Below, in pieces: positions 1-4,263 of a stretch of 8,366 bases of DNA (position 1 is its first letter; the number at the start of each line of letters is the position of its first letter). Under the pieces are notes generated by a model. The model was not told where the DNA came from and made no database searches. It saw only the letters and a list, made by a program, of their open reading frames with translations. Location: assembly GCA_013331575.1 (NCBI GenBank), contig DUGD01000070.1:1-8366 (forward strand). Direction: 5' to 3'. The stretch is from Candidatus Woesearchaeota archaeon. Lineage in GTDB: Archaea; Nanobdellota; Nanobdellia; Woesearchaeales; UBA525. The position numbers and the translations under genes were made by a program.

Positions 1-25
1 ACATCTCCACAAACGCAAAAGCCCC

Positions 26-40
26 GCCAAGGCAGCCCTT
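26..40. repeat. Possible tail of a dispersed intergenic repeat
   Basis: The 10-mer GCCAAGGCAG followed by CCCTT matches the end of the intergenic repeats at 974-1045 and 3346-3416, which also end in GCCAAGGCAG. Here and at 3410-3421 the sequence can fold as AAGG, a four-base loop, then CCTT. The upstream core of the repeat is not visible here, so this may be a partial or diverged copy, or coincidence. Confidence 0.3.
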
Positions 41-73
41 TTCTCCACCCACGGCAATGTACGGACCACATCA

Positions 74-739
74 ATGTGTGCAATGTCCCGGTGCGCTGTG
101 GTAGCTCCGCTCCTCATCCTCGACATCATCATGCTGTTCGCTATCATGACCTCGCTCGGCATCATCGATGGCACGTGGGCCGCTGCGATAGCGTTCTTCC
201 TCGCGCCGGCGTACATATGGGCCACCGATCGCCGCCGTCTGCTCAAGCATTACCTCATCGCGTTCGCCATCGCGGCAGCATGGATGGCGTTCGCATACGA
301 ACGGTATGATTATGGCACGACCGCGGCGATGCCGTTCGGCCTTCCGGTGCTTCCGCTCTTCGCGTGGACCGCAGGGCTCTTCGCCCTCCAAGCGTTCCTC
401 GATCACGTCGTGAGATACAGGACCGACAATAAGAGTGACAGCAAGAGACCTGGTGGCCGCGGCGGGATGCATCCCCGTGCGACCGCGGGCCAGATAGCAG
501 TCATCATACTGTTGTATTGGGTCACGCTCATCGCGGTCGAGACTGTGGCGTATCACGTTATCGGCATCCATGATGTGCGTAACGCCGCGTACCCGGGATT
601 GCCGGTGTGCGATTGCATCCACGCGCCGCATTGGATGCAGACGGCGTATTTCTTGCTCGGACCAATCTACCTCGCCGCGTGCGCGCTATGGGATCGGTTC
701 GTACTGGTACGGCGCGCGAAACGAAAGACCGCGCGATGA
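74..739 (+). CDS. Hypothetical polytopic membrane protein (about 6 TM)
   Basis: A 221-residue protein of unknown function, almost certainly in the cytoplasmic membrane. Hydrophobic segments lie near residues 9-31, 33-51, 57-75, 88-110, 138-160 and 188-208. A polar, positively charged loop lies at about 111-137, and the C-terminus is strongly basic (RRAKRKTAR), suggesting a cytoplasmic end. Notable residues are prolines in segment four (FGLPVLP), a glutamate in segment five (AVETVAYH), and a Cys-x-Cys (179, 181) with histidines in the loop before the last segment. I do not recognise the family. A distant link to other small archaeal multi-span proteins, such as carotenoid-cyclase-like ones, is possible but not supported by a motif. 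The start is uncertain: there is no ribosome binding site or TATA box before ATG 74, an alternative ATG lies at 83, and the frame stays open to the window edge, so the true start could be upstream. Confidence 0.65.
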   Translation: MCAMSRCAVVAPLLILDIIMLFAIMTSLGIIDGTWAAAIAFFLAPAYIWATDRRRLLKHYLIAFAIAAAWMAFAYERYDYGTTAAMPFGLPVLPLFAWTAGLFALQAFLDHVVRYRTDNKSDSKRPGGRGGMHPRATAGQIAVIILLYWVTLIAVETVAYHVIGIHDVRNAAYPGLPVCDCIHAPHWMQTAYFLLGPIYLAACALWDRFVLVRRAKRKTAR

Positions 740-788
740 GGGATTAGCCTGTCCGTGTTGGAATACGAGTTTAAACAGCTCCAAGCCT

Positions 789-799
789 TTGCGCACAAC
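789..799. repeat. Intergenic motif TTGCGCACAAC, copy 1
   Basis: An exact 11-mer also found at 2391-2401 and 7363-7373, each time outside genes. Here it overlaps the palindrome ACAACGTTGT (795-804). Its function is unknown; a protein binding site or a piece of a decayed repeat family are both possible. Confidence 0.5.
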
Positions 800-825
800 G
801 TTGTTTCGCTGGGGAGCCTACAGCA

Positions 826-852
826 ATCTAGTCAGCAACAATATCTAGTCAG
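826..852. repeat. Direct repeats ATCTAGTCAG x2
   Basis: Two exact 10-bp copies start at 826 and 843, 17 bp apart. A shorter related CCAGTCAG follows at 870-877. No gene or promoter element nearby explains them. Confidence 0.5.
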
Positions 853-905
853 TTAACTACTCATTCCGTCCAGTCAGCTCGCTGCGACGCGCAATCCCTC
901 GGCAA

Positions 906-950
906 GTGTAACTACTGCCCCCATCGTTCGTCTCGCTGCGGCAATTACAC
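906..950. other. Imperfect inverted repeat (stem-loop)
   Basis: GTGTAA (906-911) is the reverse complement of TTACAC (945-950). Inside it, TGCC (915-918) pairs with GGCA (940-943). The result is a two-part stem with a loop of about 21 bases. It abuts a second hairpin at 950-966 and lies just before the dispersed repeat, so the three may form one structured element. Confidence 0.5.
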
Positions 951-966
951 TGCGCTTCCAGCGCAG
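950..966. other. Perfect 7-bp hairpin, 3-base loop
   Basis: CTGCGCT (950-956) and AGCGCAG (960-966) are exact reverse complements around the loop TCC. No T-run follows on the plus strand, so a bacterial-type terminator is unlikely. It sits nine bases before the stem of the repeat at 974-1045. The other repeat copy also has a small hairpin (3327-3338) nine bases before its stem. Confidence 0.55.
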
Positions 967-973
967 CATATAA

Positions 974-1045
974 TCGGGCGCTCGCATGATTCTTCGTCGC
1001 TGTCGCTCCTCGAATACTCGCGCCCTTTGCTCTACGCCAAGGCAG
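974..1045. repeat. Dispersed intergenic repeat, copy B
   Basis: About 72 bp, clearly related to 3346-3416. The first 52 bases differ at five positions; then comes a variable stretch with one indel, and both copies end in GCCAAGGCAG. The outer arms GGGCGC (976-981) and GCGCCC (1020-1025) pair exactly. In the other copy the second base pair is changed on both sides (G977-C1024 becomes C3349-G3396), so pairing is kept. It sits between convergent genes and encodes no obvious protein. Confidence 0.75.
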
Positions 1046-1102
1046 CGTTCAACGGCGATACGCTTGACGACTATACAACAACTCTGAAGAGAATATCTAA
1101 AG

Positions 1103-1125
1103 AAAAAGAGAGTAATAAAAAAAAA
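1103..1125 (-). terminator. Oligo-T terminator of the 239-residue protein gene
   Basis: Read on the minus strand, a run of nine T (1125-1117) and then a run of five T (1107-1103) lie just after the stop codon at 1146. The weak inverted repeat CCTCTTGAGG precedes them. T-runs without strong hairpins are the usual archaeal termination signal. Confidence 0.7.
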
Positions 1126-1145
1126 CGATTCCTCAAGAGGAGATG

Positions 1146-1865
1146 CTACTTCTTGTGGTAGCGGTTGTTCTTCTCCTTCTTGAGGTGCGGCTTGTGCATC
1201 CCACCGGTCTTGTTCTTCGCTTTCAGCGATTTCTTGACCTTGACGGTGCGGTCCGGCGTCATGCGATCGCGGCGTTTCTCGTGCGCTTCGATGACTTGCG
1301 GGTGCCCGCCTTCGATGCTGCCGGTCTCGGCTCGTTCGGGGGCTGGTGCTTGCGGCGGTGCATCATCGTGCACGGGGAGCTCCTGGTGCGGGTGTTCGAG
1401 CATGACATACCCTGACGGGTGCATAGTATCATGCTGCACGGGCACAGGTTGGTTGGCGCGGCGGCTGCGGATCTCCGATTCTATCTCCTTGCGCAGGCGT
1501 GCCTCTTCGCGGCGTCTGTCGAAGTATGTGGCGACCGCTTTTTTCGGGACATTATACGCCTTTTTTGCGGCGTTCGGGATGTGCTCTGTGATGATGCGCT
1601 TCGTTCCGTGCGCCACATGGTAGACCGCCTTTTGCGTCCGCTCCACGAAGGGGCTCGGCCGTTGGCGTTCGAGCTCCACATTCATCACACGCTCTTGCTC
1701 CACGCCGAGCTGATAATCGATCGTGCGCAAGAAATTCTCGATCTCCTTGATCGCGCCGTAGATCTGGTGTTGCGTCGCAGGATCGAGCTTGGTGTTGGTG
1801 TGCAGTTGCTGGATGAGCGCCTGTCTGCGCTCCTCATATTCGCGTTTGAGCGTCGGAAGTGCCAT
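1146..1865 (-). CDS. Hypothetical protein with helical N-terminus and lysine-rich tail
   Basis: A 239-residue soluble protein I cannot assign to a named family. Residues 1-70 are highly charged and probably helical or coiled-coil, rich in Glu, Arg and Gln. Residues 75-135 form a basic, probably amphipathic helical region (AAKKAYNVPKKAVATYFDRR). Residues 140-192 are low-complexity, rich in His and Pro. Residues 207-239 are very basic (KVKKSLKAKNKT and on to RYHKK), resembling nucleic-acid-binding tails. No signal peptide or membrane segment is seen. I chose ATG 1865 over the in-frame GTG nine bases upstream because GGTGGT lies four bases before it, and the GTG falls inside that binding site. 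A TATA box at 1901-1910 gives it its own promoter and a very short leader. Nucleic-acid or ribosome binding is a guess from composition. Confidence 0.8.
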   Translation of the reverse strand: MALPTLKREYEERRQALIQQLHTNTKLDPATQHQIYGAIKEIENFLRTIDYQLGVEQERVMNVELERQRPSPFVERTQKAVYHVAHGTKRIITEHIPNAAKKAYNVPKKAVATYFDRRREEARLRKEIESEIRSRRANQPVPVQHDTMHPSGYVMLEHPHQELPVHDDAPPQAPAPERAETGSIEGGHPQVIEAHEKRRDRMTPDRTVKVKKSLKAKNKTGGMHKPHLKKEKNNRYHKK

Positions 1866-1869
1866 AATT

Positions 1870-1910
1870 ACCACCTATAGTCGGATGGCTCCGCAGGAGA
1901 TATATAAATT
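1870..1910 (-). promoter_or_regulatory. TATA box and ribosome binding site for the 239-residue protein gene
   Basis: On the minus strand AATTTATATA (1910-1901) is followed about 25 bases later by the expected transcript start near 1878, then GGTGGT (1875-1870) four bases before ATG 1865. The core closely resembles the promoter of the 54-residue gene at 2261-2270, including CCGCA just before and CTCCT just after the TATA box. Confidence 0.65.
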
Positions 1911-1970
1911 GTGCGGGTGAGATGACTCTGAGGCAATAGAGAACTTTGTTATGGCCATGGTACGCATCCA

Positions 1971-1988
1971 GACTACCACCACGTAGTC
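1971..1988. other. Perfect 6-bp hairpin
   Basis: GACTAC (1971-1976) pairs with GTAGTC (1983-1988) around the loop CACCAC. It lies downstream of the stop of the 54-residue minus-strand gene and upstream of the next minus-strand promoter, so it could mark a transcript 3' end. No long T-run follows. Confidence 0.35.
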
Positions 1989-2055
1989 GCGGTTAACAGC
2001 AATCCAACACGAGAAGCATATGAGACATGAAAGAGAAGAACCGACGGGGAACGCC

Positions 2056-2220
2056 TCAAGAGAACGAATAATGTCGTTTCTTCGCGCGCATGAAGACTAG
2101 CTTGCCGCGCATCTCTATCTGCGTACGTACGACTGAGTGCTCGCCAAGGCTCGCGAACTCGAGATAGCGCGATCCGCGCGCTTCGCGAGTCAGAGCAGTC
2201 TGTAGCTCCAACATTTCCAT
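2056..2220 (-). CDS. Small basic protein, 54 residues
   Basis: An open frame of 54 codons plus TGA, beginning MEMLELQTALTREARG and ending MRAKKRHYSFS. Support is positional: a TATA box at 2261-2270 lies about 40 bases upstream, and GGGAGG lies about six bases before the ATG. The promoter core is almost a copy of that of the next minus-strand gene (1901-1910). The protein has no membrane segment or signal peptide. It appears helical at the start, with short alternating hydrophobic segments in the middle (SVVRTQIEM, GKLVFMR) and a basic end. I recognise no family. It diverges from the regulator pair starting at 2516 and shares their repeat-rich control region, so it may be under their control. 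A start at the second Met (residue 3) cannot be excluded. Confidence 0.6.
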   Translation of the reverse strand: MEMLELQTALTREARGSRYLEFASLGEHSVVRTQIEMRGKLVFMRAKKRHYSFS

Positions 2221-2224
2221 TACT

Positions 2225-2270
2225 ACCCTCCCAACTAGTCACGACACCGTCCTGAGGAGTATATAAAAAT
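2225..2270 (-). promoter_or_regulatory. TATA box and ribosome binding site for the 54-residue protein
   Basis: Read on the minus strand, ATTTTTATAT (2270-2261) is followed by CTCCTCAGGA and then GGGAGG ahead of ATG 2220. A transcript start near 2236 is expected from the usual archaeal spacing. The three tandem repeats at 2290-2331 begin 20 bp upstream of this box. Confidence 0.65.
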
Positions 2271-2289
2271 TGCGGATGTGACAAATGAT

Positions 2290-2331
2290 CGACACGTCGC
2301 TTTCGACACGTCGCTTTCGACACGTCGCTTT
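2290..2331. repeat. Three perfect 14-bp tandem repeats
   Basis: The unit CGACACGTCGCTTT occurs three times without a mismatch (2290-2303, 2304-2317, 2318-2331). Each unit contains CGAC-AC-GTCG, an inverted repeat of 4-bp arms with a 2-bp spacer, as expected of a dimeric DNA-binding site. The array lies between two divergent promoters, nearer the 54-residue gene. An operator array is the most natural reading; slippage-derived neutral repeats are the alternative. Confidence 0.85.
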
Positions 2332-2390
2332 CTTCTCCTGTCGCGGTAGAAGAATTGCTTGCGCGACAACAGACTCTGCGAAGGCGAGTA

Positions 2391-2401
2391 TTGCGCACAA
2401 C
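2391..2401. repeat. Intergenic motif TTGCGCACAAC, copy 2
   Basis: Exact 11-mer match to 789-799 and 7363-7373, and a 13-mer match (ATTGCGCACAACA) to the latter. A one-base-longer variant, TTGCGCGACAAC, lies at 2359-2370. It sits about 50 bp upstream of the TATA box of the plus-strand regulator pair. Confidence 0.5.
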
Positions 2402-2424
2402 ACCGACGCGCACCCACCACCCAA

Positions 2425-2463
2425 TATACTGATTAGTATACTGCAGGAAACCTATATATACTG
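2425..2463 (+). promoter_or_regulatory. TATA box with TATACTG repeats, promoter of the two-gene operon
   Basis: TATATATA (2453-2460) is the likely TATA box for the gene starting at 2516, with transcription expected near 2480. TATACTG occurs three times (2425-2431, 2437-2443, 2457-2463), the last overlapping the TATA box. The first two also form the inverted repeat TATACT-GATT-AGTATA (2425-2440). This arrangement fits an autoregulatory operator that blocks TATA-binding protein, though the AT-rich copies could also be alternative TATA boxes. Confidence 0.6.
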
Positions 2464-2477
2464 ATACGCCACTGTAG

Positions 2478-2510
2478 GCCCCTGAAGGGGGCGGAGCGAG
2501 AGCTCCGGAG
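2478..2510 (+). promoter_or_regulatory. Structured 5' leader: two hairpins before the start codon
   Basis: GCCCC (2478-2482) pairs with GGGGC (2488-2492), loop TGAAG. Alternatively CCCC pairs with GGGG (2487-2490) around TGAA. Just after, CGGAGC (2492-2497) and GCTCCG (2502-2507) form a perfect 6-bp stem closed by GAGA, a stable GNRA-type tetraloop. The putative ribosome binding site GGAG (2507-2510) starts at the base of this stem, five bases before ATG 2516, so folding could affect translation. Confidence 0.5.
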
Positions 2511-2515
2511 ATACG

Positions 2516-2788
2516 ATGGTCCTTGAGAATGTGGACGAGATCATGAGCCTGCAGCGTAAGCTCGCGAGCCGCGTGGTCCAAGAGCAGGAGATGGAGCTGC
2601 AGCTGCGCCTCCTTGAGATAGTGCAATCGCTCCAGCCGAACGCGAACAAGCAGCTGCAGAAGGCCAAGATCCTGACCGTCGCGGAGATGGAAGGGATAGG
2701 CTATGATGATGCTATCCGGGCGCTCAAATCGCTCGAAGGCATGGGATACATCAAAGAGACGACGCCCGGCTATTTCAAGAAGACATAG
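2516..2788 (+). CDS. Small winged-helix-like DNA-binding protein
   Basis: A 90-residue protein. Residues 1-40 look like one long charged helix (SLQRKLASRVVQEQEMELQL), suited to dimerisation. Residues 50-90 have the pattern of a small winged-helix domain: a helix, then GIGYDDAIRALKSLEGMG as a recognition-helix-like segment with an 'L-x-x-L-x-x-x-G' spacing, then YIKETTPGYFKKT as a short wing hairpin. It is shorter than typical MarR or PadR proteins and I assign no specific family. ATG 2516 is preceded by GGAG five bases upstream and a TATA box at 2453-2460. It is followed after 41 bases by a second gene with a similar domain, so the two probably form an operon. Autoregulation is plausible given the TATACTG repeats at its promoter. 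DNA binding is inferred from the pattern only. Confidence 0.75.
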   Translation: MVLENVDEIMSLQRKLASRVVQEQEMELQLRLLEIVQSLQPNANKQLQKAKILTVAEMEGIGYDDAIRALKSLEGMGYIKETTPGYFKKT

Positions 2789-2829
2789 TGAAACGCTATC
2801 CGCGTCCGTCACACCCAACGGTGGAAACG

Positions 2830-3198
2830 ATGAAGCTCACGAAAGTCCAATCATTCATGCTCTACGCGCTCGGCACGACGTACGACCAATTCTCGGAGCG
2901 ATTCAACGGCCGGCCGCTCGCCATCGCGATGAACAAGGTCGATTTCATCGATCTCGTGCACGCGGCGAAGATAGCGAGCAAGAAGGATCGCGCGGTCTAC
3001 CGCAATCTCGAATCGCTCGAGAAGCTCAAGCTCATCGCGTATGACAACAAGACGCTCGCCCTCACGAAGAAAGGGATCGCTGCGTACCAAGCTATCCGCA
3101 AGGAGATGGAACCGTATTTCTATATCCGCGATCTCCTGCGCAGCGACGACATCCTCAAGTACACCGCGAAACGGCAGACCGTGCTCAAAGACGAATAG
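2830..3198 (+). CDS. Winged-helix domain protein, 122 residues
   Basis: A 122-residue protein resembling small archaeal winged-helix proteins that begin 'MK-KVQ-F-LY-LG'. I recall these from DPANN genomes but cannot verify that here. Residues 1-20 form the first helix (KVQSFMLYALGTTYDQ). A helical middle (36-52) leads to RAVYRNLESLEKLKLIA (54-70), which has the spacing of a winged-helix recognition helix. Next comes the wing YDNKTLALTKKG (71-82), then a C-terminal helix rich in charged residues. The ALTKKG segment is typical of winged-helix regulators of the PadR/MarR sort. I chose ATG 2830 over the upstream in-frame GTG 2788 because GGTGG lies at 2820-2824, five bases before it. It is the second gene of the operon starting at 2516. 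A role as transcription factor is inferred. Confidence 0.8.
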   Translation: MKLTKVQSFMLYALGTTYDQFSERFNGRPLAIAMNKVDFIDLVHAAKIASKKDRAVYRNLESLEKLKLIAYDNKTLALTKKGIAAYQAIRKEMEPYFYIRDLLRSDDILKYTAKRQTVLKDE

Positions 3199-3210
3199 AG
3201 GATACATAGT

Positions 3211-3312
3211 GTGGCAAAAGGCATCGTGTTCCGCGAACAGGAGACTGTCTACACCTGCGGTGCCGCCGCTATGCCGATGAACGCCGTTACGGCCGACATC
3301 ACGACGTCCTGA
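3211..3312 (+). pseudogene. Possible remnant of a C39-like cysteine peptidase gene
   Basis: A 33-codon frame starts at GTG 3211, 12 bases after the previous stop, with GAGG (3198-3201) nine bases upstream, and ends at TGA 3310. Its peptide begins MAKGIVFREQETVYTCGAAA. The pattern Q-E-x-x-Y-T-C-G-x-A-A-x-x-M recalls the catalytic cysteine region at the start of C39-type peptidases, which are normally well over 100 residues, so this would be a severely truncated remnant. It is also in the same frame as the preceding gene across that gene's TAG stop. A chance frame in a structured intergenic region is equally possible. Confidence 0.3.
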
Positions 3313-3321
3313 CTGCGGCGG
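3263..3321. other. Nested inverted repeats
   Basis: CCGCCGC (3263-3269) is the exact reverse complement of GCGGCGG (3315-3321). Inside it, GCCG-TTA-CGGC (3283-3293) forms a small hairpin and GACGTC is palindromic. GC-rich sequence makes short arms like these fairly likely by chance. Confidence 0.35.
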
Positions 3322-3345
3322 ATGTATTGCTGGTGCAACAACACA

Positions 3346-3416
3346 TCGCGCGCTCGCGTGATTCTTCGTCGCTGCCGCTCCTCGAATGCTCGCGCGCGGC
3401 CGTTGCGCCAAGGCAG
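3346..3416. repeat. Dispersed intergenic repeat, copy C
   Basis: Second clear copy of the repeat at 974-1045. The arms GCGCGC (3348-3353) and GCGCGC (3392-3397) pair, with one base pair flipped relative to copy B. The tail GCCAAGGCAG continues into TCCTT, so AAGG (3410-3413) can pair with CCTT (3418-3421). A small hairpin TTGC-TGGT-GCAA (3327-3338) lies just upstream, as a hairpin does for copy B. Like copy B, it lies between convergent genes. Confidence 0.75.
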
Positions 3417-3441
3417 TCCTTCTACGAATGAGTAAGAAATT

Positions 3442-3456
3442 AAAAAAATGAAAAAA
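3442..3456 (-). terminator. Oligo-T terminator of the exported protein gene
   Basis: Read on the minus strand, six T (3456-3451) and then seven T (3448-3442) follow within 25 bases of the stop codon at 3466. No strong hairpin precedes them, as is usual for archaeal terminators. Confidence 0.7.
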
Positions 3457-3465
3457 TCCTATTGC

Positions 3466-4260
3466 TTATTTCCACATCCAACCAAAGAGCCCTTTCTTGC
3501 GTTTTTCGCTCTCTGCGAGGGTTTTCAAGCGGGTCTGCTCTCGTTCCATCGTCTGTATCTGCTCCTGGAGCACCTGCTTCGCTTCATCGCTGCAGTCTTC
3601 GCACGATTCGCGCAGGCGTTGCATCTCCGAGATGCGCTCCTGATTCTTGACGACATTCGCTTCGATATCTTCGGCCGCTTTCTTGTCGCCACCCGCGAAG
3701 AATCGGCTGAACGCACTACGGTCCTGCATCTTCTCTTCCGAAGCAACGGTCTCTTTCACGGAGTTATCCATCGCGGTCGCTACCTCTGACACCTGCTGTC
3801 CAATGCCGCCGAGCTCCTCCTTCATACCTAAGAGCGCATGCACCGCGAGGCGGACCTCATTCTGGTTCTTGAGCACTTGCTGCTGTGTCTCGCTTTTCCC
3901 GACCAGTTCTTGATCCAGTTCCTGCTTGCGCAATTCGACTCTCGTGCGCACTTCTTCGCGCACCATAGCGCCTTGGCCCGCGGCGCTGCCAGCCTGTTGT
4001 CCATTCTGTTGTTCCGCACGCAGTTGTGTATCATCGCCGCGATTCTGCTGTTCGAGCGAAGTAGGTGCTGCACCGACAATTTTTTCGCCTGATGACGCGG
4101 TGCCAGCATCGGTTTTGCTGATATCTGCCGCGCCAGTTTCCGCGCTGCCGTCGCCAGCATCCGCACTATCGCCGCTGGGACCGTCGGTTCCTGCGCCCGC
4201 CGCGAACACTCCTGTCGCGAGCAACGCAAGCACAAATATACCGATAAAGACTGATTTCAT
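3466..4260 (-). CDS. Exported coiled-coil protein with GLFGWMWK-type C-terminus
   Basis: A 264-residue protein with a clear Sec signal peptide: MKSVF, a hydrophobic core to residue 18, and a likely cut after VFA (18-20). Residues 21-100 are low-complexity, rich in Ala, Gly, Ser, Asp and Gln. Residues 100-135 are charged and helical. The conserved-looking core is NEVRLAVHALLGMKEELGGI (134-153), followed by QVSEVATAMDNSV and RSAFSRFFAGGDKKAAEDIE. A last coiled coil (200-252) contains C220-x-x-C223. The end is KKGLFGWMWK. I recall related proteins in DPANN and methanogen genomes, annotated only as hypothetical. The GLFGW-type end could insert in or lie on a membrane. ATG 4260 was chosen over the upstream in-frame start because GGTGAT lies three bases before it and it begins the signal peptide. 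Function unknown. Confidence 0.85.
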   Translation of the reverse strand: MKSVFIGIFVLALLATGVFAAGAGTDGPSGDSADAGDGSAETGAADISKTDAGTASSGEKIVGAAPTSLEQQNRGDDTQLRAEQQNGQQAGSAAGQGAMVREEVRTRVELRKQELDQELVGKSETQQQVLKNQNEVRLAVHALLGMKEELGGIGQQVSEVATAMDNSVKETVASEEKMQDRSAFSRFFAGGDKKAAEDIEANVVKNQERISEMQRLRESCEDCSDEAKQVLQEQIQTMEREQTRLKTLAESEKRKKGLFGWMWK

Positions 4261-4263
4261 GAT

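Larger units (their letters stand above)
740..1145. other. Gene-free convergent intergenic region rich in short repeats
   Basis: This stretch lies between a plus-strand and a minus-strand gene and has no convincing reading frame. It contains the perfect palindromes GTTTAAAC (769-776) and ACAACGTTGT (795-804), two direct copies of ATCTAGTCAG (826-835, 843-852), two adjacent hairpins (906-966), the 72-bp dispersed repeat (974-1045) and a T-run terminator for the minus-strand gene. It may be a decayed mobile sequence, a repeat insertion site or a non-coding RNA. The sequence alone does not decide. Confidence 0.6.

Noticed and set aside
71..631. Minus-strand frame of 186 codons opposite the membrane protein
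   Set aside because: The translation is Arg/Glu/His-rich low-quality sequence; the plus-strand frame gives a coherent six-span membrane protein instead.
974..1045. Insertion sequence
   Set aside because: No transposase frame or target-site duplication is visible; at about 72 bp it can at most be a non-autonomous element.
740..1145. tRNA or rRNA gene in the gene-free region
   Set aside because: No cloverleaf arms or TTCRA-type T-loop could be found, and the hairpins do not have tRNA spacing.
1863..1874. GTG start at 1874 for the 239-residue protein
   Set aside because: The GTG lies within the GGTGGT ribosome binding site that serves ATG 1865.
2290..2331. CRISPR array
   Set aside because: The 14-bp units are directly adjacent without spacers and no cas-like gene is nearby.
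1973..2818. Long minus-strand reading frame of 281 codons spanning the divergent control region
   Set aside because: It runs through the tandem repeats and promoters and antisense to two better-supported plus-strand genes, and has no binding site before its start. It is a by-product of GC-rich sequence.
2788..2829. GTG start at 2788 for the 122-residue protein
   Set aside because: GGTGG at 2820-2824 points to ATG 2830, and the extra 14 residues do not look like part of the domain.
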